Shown: piece by piece, positions 1 to 8,743 of the stretch
How the letters are laid out: each line of letters opens with the position of its first letter
How positions within the stretch are numbered: the first letter of the stretch is position 1
Source of the DNA: Rhizobium leguminosarum bv. trifolii WSM1325
GTDB taxonomy: Bacteria; Pseudomonadota; Alphaproteobacteria; Rhizobiales; Rhizobiaceae
Assembly: GCA_000023185.1 (NCBI GenBank)
Contig: CP001622.1
Span: 2,542,001 to 2,606,000 of the forward strand
DNA: 64,000 nucleotides
Direction: 5' to 3'
Translations under genes and position numbers: made by a program
The notes under the pieces: model-generated
Database searches by the model: none
What the model was told of the DNA's origin: nothing
The model's input: only the letters and a program-made list of their open reading frames with translations

Positions 1-69
1 CCCGAAATGGGCCGCAACGACCGATCCTGGCACGGCGGCTACGGCCCTATCTTCGGGCTCGTCGAATAG
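1..69 (+). CDS. C-terminal fragment of an unidentified protein
   Basis: Frame 1 is open from the window edge to a TAG at 67-69 and reads as 22 residues ending GPIFGLVE. The composition (Trp, His, several Gly, hydrophobic end) looks like the tail of a real enzyme. Only the last residues are present, so no family can be named. It lies on the same strand as the LysE-type gene downstream. It could also be a chance open frame. Confidence 0.35.
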   Translation, partial: PEMGRNDRSWHGGYGPIFGLVE

Positions 70-389
70 CGCATGAGGGAATCCGCTTTCAGCCGGACCT
101 GGCATCTCATCAGTTTGCCTTCGGAACCGAAGCGGGAGGTCGCCGTTACCAGGGGACGGATGGTGCCATCGTGGTCGCGCCTGCCCGACCTGCTCGACGG
201 ATTGATCATGACCACCCTGCCCCCGTTTCCCTTCCCGGCAATAGGCAGGACGGTCGCCGCCATCGTCAAGGGGTGCGGCGATGGAGAAGGTGCCAATCCC
301 GTACGCGGATGCATCATGCTTGGGAGGGCGAGCCTTTCAAAAACCGCCTGCTTCGCATAGGCTCCCGGCCTGCAAAATAGGAAAGCCGG
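70..389. other. Intergenic stretch, no supported gene
   Basis: Both strands carry open frames of about 90 codons here (73-360 plus, 39-317 minus). Neither has a convincing ribosome site, a recognisable motif or a family resemblance. I see no clear hairpin. The last bases contain the ribosome site (GGAAAG near 380) of the following LysE-type gene. Confidence 0.4.
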
Positions 390-1003
390 ATGGAATACAT
401 CGATTCACTCGCCTTGCTCGTCAGCGTCTACATCGTCTCCCTCGTCAGCCCCGGACCGAATTTCATCATCGTCACCAACACAAGCATGACGGTATCACGC
501 GCCGCCGGGCTCTTTGCGGGTCTCGGCTTGCGTTCGCATCCCTGACCTGGGCCGTCATGGCGATGGCGGGGCTTGGCTTTCTGCTGACGCATTTCGATTG
601 GCTGCATGTGACGTTGCAGGTGGTCGGCGCGCTGTATCTGATCTGGCTGGGCCTGAAGATGATCCGCGGCGCGGCCAAGCCGTTGAAGACGACGGGGCCG
701 ACCGAAGTCACATGGCGCTCCGCGATGCGCCTCGCTTACGTCGTCAGCATGACCAATCCGAAATCAGTGGCTTTCTTCGGAAGTATCTTTGCGCTTGTCA
801 TCCCTGCACATGCGCCGATCTGGCTCTATTGCGTCATCGCCCTGACCTGCTTCCTCCTTTCGGCCCTCTGGTATTGCGGCCTGGCCTTTTTCTTTTCGAA
901 CCCGCGCGTTTCCGCCAGCTTCCTGCGGTTCAAGGCCGGCATCGAGCGCGTGATGAGCGCCGCCCTGATCCTCATCGGCAGTCGCCTGCTCCTAGCCCGC
1001 TGA
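390..1003 (+). pseudogene. LysE/RhtB-family amino-acid exporter, single-base frameshift
   Basis: This family exports amino acids or homoserine lactones through about six inner-membrane helices. The ATG at 390 follows GGAAAG and starts MEYIDSLALLVSVYIV, then the family hallmark SPGPNFI. That frame stops at 540-542. The next frame continues without a gap from LAFASLTWAVMAMAG to the normal C-terminus at 1003. Joining them needs one extra base near 531-533, where GGCTTGCGTTC stands for an expected GGCTTGGCGTTC. The 614-base span is one short of 205 codons, which agrees. The protein would otherwise be full length (about 204 residues). Either a recent pseudogene or a base-calling error. Confidence 0.85.
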
Positions 1004-1034
1004 TGTTATCCCGGTTTTCGTGAGGACCAGCCAC

Positions 1035-2915
1035 TCAGGTCGTAGGCGAGGCCGGCAAGGGTTCGTCGATATCTTCGGGAATGAAGCCGCCGGTCTGGCG
1101 TTTCCATAGGCGCGCGAACAAGCCGTCTTGTTCGACCAGTTCGTCCGGCCTGCCCTCCTCCACGATGCGCCCGTGATCGAGCACGACGATCCGGTCCATC
1201 CTGGCGATGGTCGACAGGCGGTGTGCAATGGCGATCACCGTCTTTCCCTCCATGACGAGGTTGAGCCTTTCCTGGATGGCGGCTTCGGATTCGCTGTCGA
1301 GGGCGGAGGTCGCCTCGTCGAGCACCAGGATCGGCGCGTCCTTCAGGAGAACGCGGGCGATGGCTACGCGCTGGCGCTGGCCGCCTGACAGTTTGATGCC
1401 GCGGTCGCCGACGAAGGCCTCGTAGCCCTTGCGGCCTTCGCCGTCGGAAAGATCGGCGATGAAGACATCGGCACTCGCAATCTTCGCCACCGCTTCGATC
1501 TCGTCCTTCGTCGCCTCCGGCCGGCCGTAACGGATATTGTCGCCGACCGAACGGTGCAGCAGCGCGACGTCCTGCGCGATGACCCCGATGGAGCGGCGCA
1601 GGCTCGCCTGGGTGACGGCGCGGATATCCTGCCCGTCGATGAAGATCGCACCATCCTCTATGTCGTAAAAACGCAGCAGCAGGCTCACCAGCGTCGTCTT
1701 GCCGGCACCGGAGAGGCCGACGAGCCCTACCTTTTCGCCGGGCCGAACCGTCAGCGACAGGTCATCGATAACAGGCTTGCCGGACTTGTAGGCGAAGCGG
1801 ACATTTTCGAAACGGATTTCACCACGCTCGACCACGAGGTTCTTCGCATCCGTCCGGTCGGTGATAGTGGGCGGTGTCGTCATAACAGGCATGGCATCCT
1901 TGATCGTGCCGATCGCCTGGAAGATCTGTTGGCCCATTTGCAGGAAGGTGAAGGTGTGGCCGGACAGCCGTTGGAGGACATAGACGGCGCCGGTAAATTC
2001 GCCGATCGTCACGAACCCCTCGACGAGGCCGGTAAAGCCGATCGACAGAATGGACAGCCAGTGCAGCACGTTGAGGACGACGACCGTCAGCTCGGCTGTG
2101 CGATAAATGCGTTGTTCGCTTTGCTGCGTCTCGATCGACTTGCCGATAATACCGCGGATGGTGCCCGCCTCGCTGTCTTCAGCGGCGAACTGCTTGACCA
2201 TCTGCATGTTGGTGTAGAGATCGGTGATGGCGCCGGCGATCAGGCTGCGCCGCTTGGCGGAGCGGCGAGCGCGCTCGGTAAAGATCGGTGCCAGCCTGAC
2301 GGCGAGCAGGACGTTGAGCGTGATCCAGATGACGGTCGGCACGGCGAGTTGCCAGGACAAGGCGCTGAGTAGGATCACGGAGCCCACCATCTGCATCAGG
2401 AAGCGTGGAATGGACTGGAAGGCGGAAATGAGCTGCTGCTGGACAGCAGAGGCCACCTGCTGCAGGAGCGAGGCGACCTGGCCGGCGTAGAGATCATGGA
2501 AGAAGCCGAGATCCTGCCGCTCCACCGCCTTGTGGCCCTGCCACTGGATGGCGGCCGGCATGCCGATGCCGAGCGTATGCGAAGTCAGCGTGTTGACGAG
2601 GAACGAGGCGATCGGCATGGCCGGAAAGAGCAGCAGGCCGAGGAAGGTCAGCAGCGGCCATTCACTCGCCAGGAAAGCGGATGCACCCTGTTGCGTAACA
2701 CCGTCGACGATGACCGACAGCCCCCAGACAATGCTTAGATTCATGGCCTCGTTCGCCATGGTGCAAAGCGTCACCACAATCAGCACGCCGCGAAACATCG
2801 AGATGAAATGCAGGAGCACTGCCACCGGCCCCTTGGACGGCAGTGGCCGGTAGGGAATATCGAGCGGCCGGATCAGGCTTTCGAAAGGACGATAGATCGC
2901 ATCTGAAATCGACAT
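1035..2915 (-). CDS. ABC exporter, fused permease and ATPase (MsbA-like)
   Basis: This 626-residue half-transporter should homodimerise in the inner membrane and export a lipid, glycan or drug. Residues 1-340 form a six-helix type 1 exporter domain. The ATPase domain follows, with Walker A GLSGAGKTT near residue 400, signature LSGGQRQR, Walker B ILVLDEATSALD and H-loop AHRLST. The N-terminus MSISDAIYRPFESLIRPL is longer than in minimal MsbA and ends with an acidic Pro-rich tail (EDIDEPLPASP). It stands alone and converges on the LysE-type gene. The substrate cannot be told from sequence. Confidence 0.93.
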   Translation of the reverse strand: MSISDAIYRPFESLIRPLDIPYRPLPSKGPVAVLLHFISMFRGVLIVVTLCTMANEAMNLSIVWGLSVIVDGVTQQGASAFLASEWPLLTFLGLLLFPAMPIASFLVNTLTSHTLGIGMPAAIQWQGHKAVERQDLGFFHDLYAGQVASLLQQVASAVQQQLISAFQSIPRFLMQMVGSVILLSALSWQLAVPTVIWITLNVLLAVRLAPIFTERARRSAKRRSLIAGAITDLYTNMQMVKQFAAEDSEAGTIRGIIGKSIETQQSEQRIYRTAELTVVVLNVLHWLSILSIGFTGLVEGFVTIGEFTGAVYVLQRLSGHTFTFLQMGQQIFQAIGTIKDAMPVMTTPPTITDRTDAKNLVVERGEIRFENVRFAYKSGKPVIDDLSLTVRPGEKVGLVGLSGAGKTTLVSLLLRFYDIEDGAIFIDGQDIRAVTQASLRRSIGVIAQDVALLHRSVGDNIRYGRPEATKDEIEAVAKIASADVFIADLSDGEGRKGYEAFVGDRGIKLSGGQRQRVAIARVLLKDAPILVLDEATSALDSESEAAIQERLNLVMEGKTVIAIAHRLSTIARMDRIVVLDHGRIVEEGRPDELVEQDGLFARLWKRQTGGFIPEDIDEPLPASPTT

Positions 2916-3078
2916 GGGCCACTCGGATTAAAATCGGGAGGAGGCGTGGACTCAGCTACGCAAGGTGGCAGACAATCATCTTCAGGCTGCAGTCTCAATT
3001 AGAAATTTCAGAAAATCGCTGAAAAAGCCGTGACACGAGACGTCCGCAGCACGCGATTGTTTTCAATCCGGACGGACA

Positions 3079-3603
3079 TCACTCGCCCCGGGCCAGGGCT
3101 GCGGCCTGTTCCAGCGAGATCTTCCCGACCAGGGGGTCGGCATGACGGTGGGCGAGCCGCCAGTCTGATCCATGCCGGCGATAGACCTGAGTCACGCGCA
3201 GCGACCAGTTCTGGTCGGGCAGACCGCCTACCTCACCATGCTGGCGCTCGATCATCACCAATACGATCAGGTCGCCACTGACATAGGACTTTTCCACCTC
3301 GAGGGTTCCGCCGCCATTGCGGAAGAACCGGGCGAGCTCGGCCAGACGCTCCGGACTGTCGTCGAAGCCATGGCTCGCCGGACCACCGAAGGGCTGCATC
3401 AGGGTGAAATCGTCATCGAGCCGGATGAGGCTCGCCCACCTTGTCATGTCGCCGGCCATGAAAGCCGCCGCCTGTTGTTCTGTGCGGCTGATGATGTCTG
3501 GCAATGCCTGATCGGATGCCGGGGCGGCATGCGCAACGCGCCCTGTCGCGGCGATCGCCATTGCCAGAGCGGCTCGACGGGAAATGCTTTTGGACTCGCG
3601 CAT
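3079..3603 (-). CDS. Tat-exported NTF2-like (SnoaL/DUF4440-type) protein
   Basis: This 174-residue protein has an N-terminal twin-arginine signal (SISRRAALAMAIA, then AHAAPAS as a likely cleavage site), so it should be folded and then exported to the periplasm. The mature part has the NTF2-like pattern: an N-terminal helix (ISRTEQQAAAFMAGD), a DDFTLMQPFGG strand region and a C-terminal W-LAHRHADPL strand. Such folds act as small enzymes or ligand binders. The longer frame starts at 3648, but the ATG at 3603 places the RR motif correctly. It is divergent from the LysR gene at 3734, which probably controls it. Confidence 0.8.
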   Translation of the reverse strand: MRESKSISRRAALAMAIAATGRVAHAAPASDQALPDIISRTEQQAAAFMAGDMTRWASLIRLDDDFTLMQPFGGPASHGFDDSPERLAELARFFRNGGGTLEVEKSYVSGDLIVLVMIERQHGEVGGLPDQNWSLRVTQVYRRHGSDWRLAHRHADPLVGKISLEQAAALARGE

Positions 3604-3733
3604 GGGCTCATTGTCGCCAAGCGATGTTTTGTTCTTAAAGGGGGACATGGGGTCTTCCTGTCGGTGGCAGCCGTCGGATGGTCGTTATCTCCCATTTTCA
3701 GGGTAATGAATCCAATGATATGATTTCAGCAAT
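3604..3733. promoter_or_regulatory. Divergent promoter region with probable LysR operator
   Basis: These 130 bases separate the exported NTF2-like gene (minus) from the LysR gene (plus). Around 3705-3730 the sequence is AT-rich, with an imperfect dyad GAATC-N9-GATTTC (3708-3727) of the general T-N11-A size used by LysR proteins. The layout is the classical divergent LysR arrangement. The operator is inferred from position and symmetry only. Confidence 0.4.
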
Positions 3734-4738
3734 ATGCTGAACCACATTGATCTATCCAGAATCGACCTCAACCTGCTCGTGCTGTTCGAGACTGTCATGG
3801 AGGAGCGCCATGTCGGGCGTTCGGGGCAGCGGTTGAACCTCTCGCCATCCGCGATCAGTCACGGCCTTGGCCGGCTGCGCATGCTGCTGGGCGACCCACT
3901 ATTTCTTAAAACACCGAAGGGCGTCGTTCCGACAGATCGGGCCGAAGAACTTGCGGCACCCATCGCCGACATATTGGCACGTGTTCGCAGCGTGGTGGCG
4001 ACAGCGGAGCCATTCGATCCAGCCCACTCTCAGCGACGATTTACGATCGGCGCGCCGGATGGCGTTTCGTCTGTGTTTCTACCGCCATTGCTCGACCTGC
4101 TGGCCAAGTTCGCTCCCGGCATCGCAATCAGCGTCCGGCAATTGCTGCCCAAACAAGGCGAGCCATCGCCTGATCTGGCTTGGCGCGATGCGCTAGCCGC
4201 GTTGGAAGCCCGTGATATGGACATCGCCATCATTCCTCAGGCCGGGTTTCCAATCCGCTTTGCAAGCCTGCTGCTCTACGAGGAGGATTTTGTCATCGCT
4301 GCCCGTCAGTGCCACCCTTTTCTGATAGATCAGACCCTGGCCACCTACTGCGCCGCGCAGCACCTTGTGGTCTCGCATCTGGGCGATACACATGGCTTTG
4401 TCGACAATCTGTTGGCCAGCCATGGATGCTCCAGGCGGGTGGCGCTGACGGTCCCGAACTTCATGCTCGCGCTCGCCGTGCTTGCGGAGACAGATTTTAT
4501 CTCGGCCTTGCCACGCCGTTTCGTCGAAATGCATGCAGCGCGGTTCGGCGTCGTCAGCGTCAATCCTCCCCTGCCACTCGGACGCTTCGCCATAAACGCG
4601 ACTGCGCCAAAGGCGGCAATACGTGACGAAGGCGTGGCCTGGCTGGTAAGACTCCTGCAGGCATCCATGGATAACGCGATAGATAAAACCGGAGCTCACA
4701 GCGGAAGTCCTCCGGCCCGGAGAAAGGCAGGCACTTGA
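3734..4738 (+). CDS. LysR-family transcriptional regulator
   Basis: The 334-residue protein has an N-terminal winged helix (IDLNLLVLFETVMEERHVGRSGQRLNLSPSAISHGLGRLR), the standard LysR DNA-binding pattern. A periplasmic-binding-like effector domain follows from about residue 95. The DLNLLxxF and LxxSPSAISHxLxRLR features place it in the NodD/SyrM-like branch that uses a slightly shifted N-terminus. The C-terminus runs on in a basic, low-complexity tail. It is divergent from the Tat-exported NTF2-like gene, its most likely target. The inducer is unknown. Confidence 0.93.
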   Translation: MLNHIDLSRIDLNLLVLFETVMEERHVGRSGQRLNLSPSAISHGLGRLRMLLGDPLFLKTPKGVVPTDRAEELAAPIADILARVRSVVATAEPFDPAHSQRRFTIGAPDGVSSVFLPPLLDLLAKFAPGIAISVRQLLPKQGEPSPDLAWRDALAALEARDMDIAIIPQAGFPIRFASLLLYEEDFVIAARQCHPFLIDQTLATYCAAQHLVVSHLGDTHGFVDNLLASHGCSRRVALTVPNFMLALAVLAETDFISALPRRFVEMHAARFGVVSVNPPLPLGRFAINATAPKAAIRDEGVAWLVRLLQASMDNAIDKTGAHSGSPPARRKAGT

Positions 4739-4844
4739 GCCGCCGATAGCATAAGACCTGGCGCCTGGATCGCCCAATTGCGGTCATCGCGCGATTGAGG
4801 CAGGATGCCGTCCTTGAACAGAGAGCAGGATCGAACCGACGCTC

Positions 4845-5246
4845 ATGCTGACGGGCTCATGTCATTGCGGCAAGGCAAGCTGGACACTCGAAGGTGATCC
4901 GGGCTCGATCACCGCCTGCAACTGCACGCTCTGCCGACGCTACGGTACGCTATGGGCCTATGACTACGAAGGAGAGCGCATCGCTCTCACCGGTGAGACC
5001 GCCTCCTACGCCCGCGCCGACAGGGACGAGCCGTCTCTCGAAATATTGTTTTGCCCATCCTGCGCCTGTGTCTTGAGTTGGCGCGGCCTGCGGCTTCCAA
5101 AGGATGGCCGCCGGCGCATGGCCGTCAACATGCGGCTTGCGCCGCCGGATCTCGTTCAGCATCTGCCTATCGATCATTTCGACGGCCTGGACACGTTTGA
5201 AGACCTTCCATCCAAGGGGCGCTGCGTGCGCGATCTCTGGTTCTGA
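4845..5246 (+). CDS. GFA-family zinc protein (glutathione-dependent formaldehyde-activating type)
   Basis: The 133-residue protein carries the GFA/CENP-V fold cysteines: SCHCGKASW at the N-terminus, ACNCTLCRRYG around residue 27, and FCPSCACVLSW around residue 70. These bind structural and catalytic zinc. Family members act on glutathione adducts, but most are uncharacterised. The ATG at 4845 lies 5 codons before the first CxC. The gene stands alone, between the LysR gene and a convergent VOC gene. Confidence 0.88.
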   Translation: MLTGSCHCGKASWTLEGDPGSITACNCTLCRRYGTLWAYDYEGERIALTGETASYARADRDEPSLEILFCPSCACVLSWRGLRLPKDGRRRMAVNMRLAPPDLVQHLPIDHFDGLDTFEDLPSKGRCVRDLWF

Positions 5247-5324
5247 GCCGACTGCGAAGATCGCCCCGGGCCGGATCGCGCCAGATGCGAACCCTGGCAA
5301 AACATCGTCCTGCGCAAGGCCATC

Positions 5325-5798
5325 TCAGCCGCGCCGCGCCGCCTCGATCGCCGCAATGTCGATCTTCCTCATGGTCATCATCGCGTCAAAAGCACGCTTT
5401 GCCTGGCCACCGCCTGCCGAGAGCGCTTCGGAGAGGATGCGCGGCGTAATCTGCCAGGACACACCCCACCTGTCCTTGCACCAGCCGCACTCGCTTTCCT
5501 GGCCGCCATTGCCGACGATCGCGTTCCAATAGCGATCGGTTTCTTCCTGATCGTCGGTTGCGATCTGAAATGAGAAGGCTTCGTTGTGTTTGAACGCAGG
5601 ACCGCCGTTCAGGCCGATGCAAGGAATGCCGGCAACGGTGAATTCCACGACCAGTACGTCTCCCTGCTTGCCGTCAGGATAATCTCCCGGTGCACGATTG
5701 ACCGCACCCACGGCGCTATCGGGAAAAGTCGCGGCATAGAAACGGGCAGCCGCCTCAGCCTCTTTGTCGTACCATACGCAGATCGTGTTCTTTGCCAT
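5325..5798 (-). CDS. VOC-superfamily PhnB-like protein
   Basis: This 157-residue protein belongs to the PhnB/3-demethylubiquinone-methyltransferase-like branch of the VOC fold: ICVWYDKEAEAAARFYAATFPDS at the start, a central GGPAFKHNEAFSFQI, and CGWCKDRWGVSWQITPR near the end. The family name is historical and methyltransferase activity is not expected. The ATG at 5798 has AAGGACAGCGCA before it and is preferred over the longer frame starting at 5870. The Cys-rich CGWC stretch is typical. It converges with the GFA gene. Confidence 0.88.
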   Translation of the reverse strand: MAKNTICVWYDKEAEAAARFYAATFPDSAVGAVNRAPGDYPDGKQGDVLVVEFTVAGIPCIGLNGGPAFKHNEAFSFQIATDDQEETDRYWNAIVGNGGQESECGWCKDRWGVSWQITPRILSEALSAGGGQAKRAFDAMMTMRKIDIAAIEAARRG

Positions 5799-5938
5799 TG
5801 CGCTGTCCTTTCGCTCTTCGTTTCGCATTGCCCACTGAAATAAGAGGCAAACCGTCTTTCTCCAGCCCATGGAAGCAATTTTACGCGGACGATCGCGAGA
5901 CGAGAATCGACTATGATCGCAGAGAGGAAGGGATAAGC

Positions 5939-6413
5939 GTGACCATCACCCCTGAACAATTTCTAGCCCGCATTCGGCTTAATCCGGTCAACCATCTGCT
6001 CCTGGAGAAATTGCCGGCTCTGGGCCTGCCCGCAATGTATGCTGACGGCTGGCTGCCTCTTTCAGACAGTATGGAACTTGAAGACCGGAAATGATCCAGA
6101 GCACGGCATCAAAGATCATGACATTTTTTATTTTGACGACCACGATCTCTCATGGGAAGCCGAGGACAAAGTAATCCGTCGTGGCAAGGCCTTGCTGGGA
6201 GACCTCGCAGACAAAGTTGACATAAAGAACCAGGCTCGCGTCCACCTCTGGTATGGCGAGAAGTTTGGCAAAGACTTCCCTGCCTTCAAATGCACTGAAG
6301 ACGGCGTTGATCGTTATCTCATCTCCTGTACTCGGCTAGGGGTGAGAGTTCATGACGCCAGCCTCTATGCACCCGATTACCTCGACGATATGTGGCACGG
6401 CATACTCAGGTGA
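5939..6413 (+). pseudogene. Nucleotidyltransferase-family protein (COG3575-like), frameshifted
   Basis: A GTG at 5939, with GGAAGG nine bases upstream, opens MTITPEQFLARIRLNPVN and continues to LPALGLP, after which this frame ends at 6094. The next frame continues as MLTAGCLFQTVWN, then HGIKDHDIFYFDDHDLSWE, LHLWYGEKFG-like residues (VHLWYGEKFG) and YAPDYLDDMWHGILR to 6413. This is the usual body of the family, including the DHDIFYFD metal-site region. One extra C in the CCC run at 6028-6030 explains the break, and the 475-base span is one over a codon multiple. Family role: predicted nucleotidyl transfer, substrate unknown. Confidence 0.8.
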
Positions 6414-6681
6414 ACCCACTTAACGCTCAGCCCGAATTGTTCGCCCGCAAATGCAGACAATATCAGCAGCGCTGGCCGTGGCTGCGTGTCGAGCCAGCGG
6501 CATCGAGCGAGGAGGTCCAATGAGGTCCTTGCTAGCTTTGAGCCAGTAGAAAAACGTCGGGCTCGCCTGGATCACGCCAATTGCGGTCATCATTGAACTG
6601 TCGCACGACCTAGCTGCTACAATCGGCCCTCGGGCGGGTAGCTCAGCTAATTGTTTCATCAATTCATTTTGGACAACACCA
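6414..6681. other. Intergenic stretch before the histidine phosphatase gene
   Basis: There is no recognised gene. The minus strand is open for 80 codons (6420-6662) but lacks a ribosome site and family signal. A short stretch at 6566-6592 resembles 4761-4787 (about 24 of 27 bases), perhaps shared debris of one old gene. The phosphatase start is preceded by a weak ribosome site. Confidence 0.35.
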
Positions 6682-7326
6682 ATGATTTACCTGCTTCGCC
6701 ACGGCGAGACCATTTGGAACACCTTAGGTCGGTTCCAGGGCCAAAAAGATTCACCGCTTACAGAGCGCGGCATCGAACAGGCAGAACAGATGGCGAAGCT
6801 TCTGAAAAAGGAAATGGCAGGGAGCCAACAATCATTCCAACTCCATGTCAGCCCTCTCGGCAGAACGCAGGAGACTGCGGCTCGCATCGAACGGGTGTTG
6901 CCGCTGGCGGCCCGTCCGGAATCGCGGCTAATGGAGGTGACTGTCGGTTCTTGGGACGGCATGACCAAGTTCGAGATCGACAACGAGTTTCCAGGAATGC
7001 TGGACGGGTCCGACGCTTTCGATTGGTATTTCAAATCTCCAGACGGGGAGAGCTTCGATGCTGCCTGTGCGCGAGCAAAGGACTGGATCGTAGGCATACA
7101 TGGACCGACAGTTGCGATTTCTCACGGGCTGTTTGGCAGATTGGTGCGTGGAGTATATGCCGGCCTTTCAAAGCAGGAAATGCTGGAATTGCCCGTTCCC
7201 CAAGACGGGTTTTATTGTCTTTGCGACGGTGAGTTCAGTTTGGTAAGCGGTTCGGCTGATATGATATCCGACGTGGTCGCTGAGGAAGGGTTCCTCCCTG
7301 AGTGCCAGCCCGGCCGCCAATGCTGA
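6682..7326 (+). CDS. Histidine phosphatase (phosphoglycerate-mutase-like)
   Basis: The 214-residue protein starts MIYLLRHGET, the RHG signature that carries the phospho-accepting His. It has the second conserved Arg/Glu region (HVSPLGRTQETA; LMEVTVGSWDG) and the second catalytic His in VAISHGLFGRLVRG. The C-terminus departs from the family after GFYCLCDGEF. Members dephosphorylate sugar phosphates or small metabolites in the cytoplasm, and the substrate here is unknown. The ORF is intact between two unrelated loci. Confidence 0.9.
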   Translation: MIYLLRHGETIWNTLGRFQGQKDSPLTERGIEQAEQMAKLLKKEMAGSQQSFQLHVSPLGRTQETAARIERVLPLAARPESRLMEVTVGSWDGMTKFEIDNEFPGMLDGSDAFDWYFKSPDGESFDAACARAKDWIVGIHGPTVAISHGLFGRLVRGVYAGLSKQEMLELPVPQDGFYCLCDGEFSLVSGSADMISDVVAEEGFLPECQPGRQC

Positions 7327-7515
7327 CTATAACGCGGCTCAATGCCATCGGTTGACGCCTCGACTTGCGAACATCGACCTTCAGGCCCCTTAGAGTGAGG
7401 CTCTTTTGGTGCTGCATCACCGCTGGAGTCGAGCCACCGGTGATAAAACTTAACTGAGCTAGCCACTGGAAAATCACTGGGCAAGCGCGTCGCATGGATG
7501 AGGTTCGACGCGGCT

Positions 7516-8520
7516 CTAAAACATATCCCGCCCGTCGCTGCGCGGGTCGCCGGCCACGCGGTGCGGCTCGTAGAGGCCGCTCAGCGCTTTGCGCCGCCAC
7601 GGCCGGGCAATATCGCCGTGATTGTCGTCGATATCGGCGAGCGATATCGCGGCCGTTCCATCCGCAGGGCATTGCGCCGCCCACCGGCCACCGGGAGCGA
7701 CAATCCCGGAAGAGGCCGGATCGGCTAAACCGGGATGTGCCAGTATGGAGAAACTCACCCAGTACCTGTTGCTCGCCGCATACCCCTGCACCTCGGCGGC
7801 GAAGGAGGTATCATTGGCCGACGTCCCCCCAGTGGACGAAAACAGCACGCAGTGGACATCGAGCCGCTCGTATTCGGTGAAAATTTGAGGAAAGTTGCAC
7901 TCCATGCCGAGCGCACAGCCGAAGCGGATGCCGTCGACCTCGAAGGTCACGGGGATCGAACCCGGCGTGTACATGAAGGAGATCTTGGTGTTGGACAGCA
8001 GCCGCTCGTCGTAGCGCGTCACCAGTTCGCCGCGATCGGAGACGACATAAAGGCTGTTGTGCGGCCGGTGCGGCGGCGTCAGCGGATGCACCGAGCCGAT
8101 GATCGCCCAGAGGCCGAGTTCGTGCGCCAGTTTGCGCGTTGTATCCAGCTCCTCACGCAACACGGCCCATTCGAACCGCCGCCAATCGGACGGCCCGATC
8201 TCTCTTGGCCCGATTTCCGACATGATGCGCTTGTTCGGCGATGATGTCGTTCCTTCGGGAAAGTGAATAAGCCGCGCCCCTGCCTCTCGCGCCTGCCGCA
8301 TCAGCAGGCGCATCTCCTGTCCGCTCTGGCGAAGCTTGTCGGCATCGCGGGGATCGTCGGCATGGGTGGTCTGGGCCACGGCAAGACGCAAGCGCCTTGC
8401 CTCAGGCAGTGCATCGTTCGCCGACCTGGGAAGAACATGCATGCGGGCGGCGGTGTAGGATTCACCCGTCTTGGCGGCGCGCGCACGCACCCGCCGCTTG
8501 AAATTTCCATTCTCAGTCAT
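7516..8520 (-). CDS. Carbon-nitrogen hydrolase (nitrilase superfamily) with N-terminal helix extension
   Basis: The 334-residue protein has a nitrilase fold from LRLAVAQTTHADD (about residue 45) onward. Glu of the triad is in HFPEGT near residue 90 and Lys in NTKISFMYTPG near 178. The nucleophile region reads GCALGMECNFPQIF near 200, where the spacing differs from the usual C-[YW]-[DE]-x-x-FPE, so Cys202 or Cys208 may serve. Residues 1-32 (FKRRVRARAAKTGESYTAAR) form a basic helix motif separate from the enzyme domain. The ATG at 8520 has AGAGG upstream and is preferred to 8589. Substrate unknown. Confidence 0.85.
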   Translation of the reverse strand: MTENGNFKRRVRARAAKTGESYTAARMHVLPRSANDALPEARRLRLAVAQTTHADDPRDADKLRQSGQEMRLLMRQAREAGARLIHFPEGTTSSPNKRIMSEIGPREIGPSDWRRFEWAVLREELDTTRKLAHELGLWAIIGSVHPLTPPHRPHNSLYVVSDRGELVTRYDERLLSNTKISFMYTPGSIPVTFEVDGIRFGCALGMECNFPQIFTEYERLDVHCVLFSSTGGTSANDTSFAAEVQGYAASNRYWVSFSILAHPGLADPASSGIVAPGGRWAAQCPADGTAAISLADIDDNHGDIARPWRRKALSGLYEPHRVAGDPRSDGRDMF

Positions 8521-8743
8521 ATCAGGGCCTCTCACGTTCCGGACATCGTTCCCCAGCAACAGGCCCGAAACATCAGGACCAAGGATCACGACCCGAGACG
8601 AAAGTCCCTTTGCCTCCGGTTGAAGACCCTGCTGGGGAAGGTCCTGGGAGGTTCGGCGTTAGGCCACGCCGACACAAAGATGCCGAGGCGACCGCGATTC
8701 GTCAATTCGGGGAATGGCCGGGATAGGCCGGCGCCGAGGCTGC

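Noticed and set aside
39..360. Overlapping 90-codon frames on both strands at the left edge
   Set aside because: No ribosome sites, no motifs, and mutually antisense. Left as intergenic.
4761..6592. Short similarity between 4761-4787 and 6566-6592 (about 24 of 27 bases)
   Set aside because: Too short and isolated to name as a repeat or gene remnant. I could not identify a parent sequence.
7940..7970. GGATCGAACCCGGCG resembling a tRNA T-arm
   Set aside because: It lies inside the nitrilase coding frame, and no matching acceptor, D or anticodon arms surround it.
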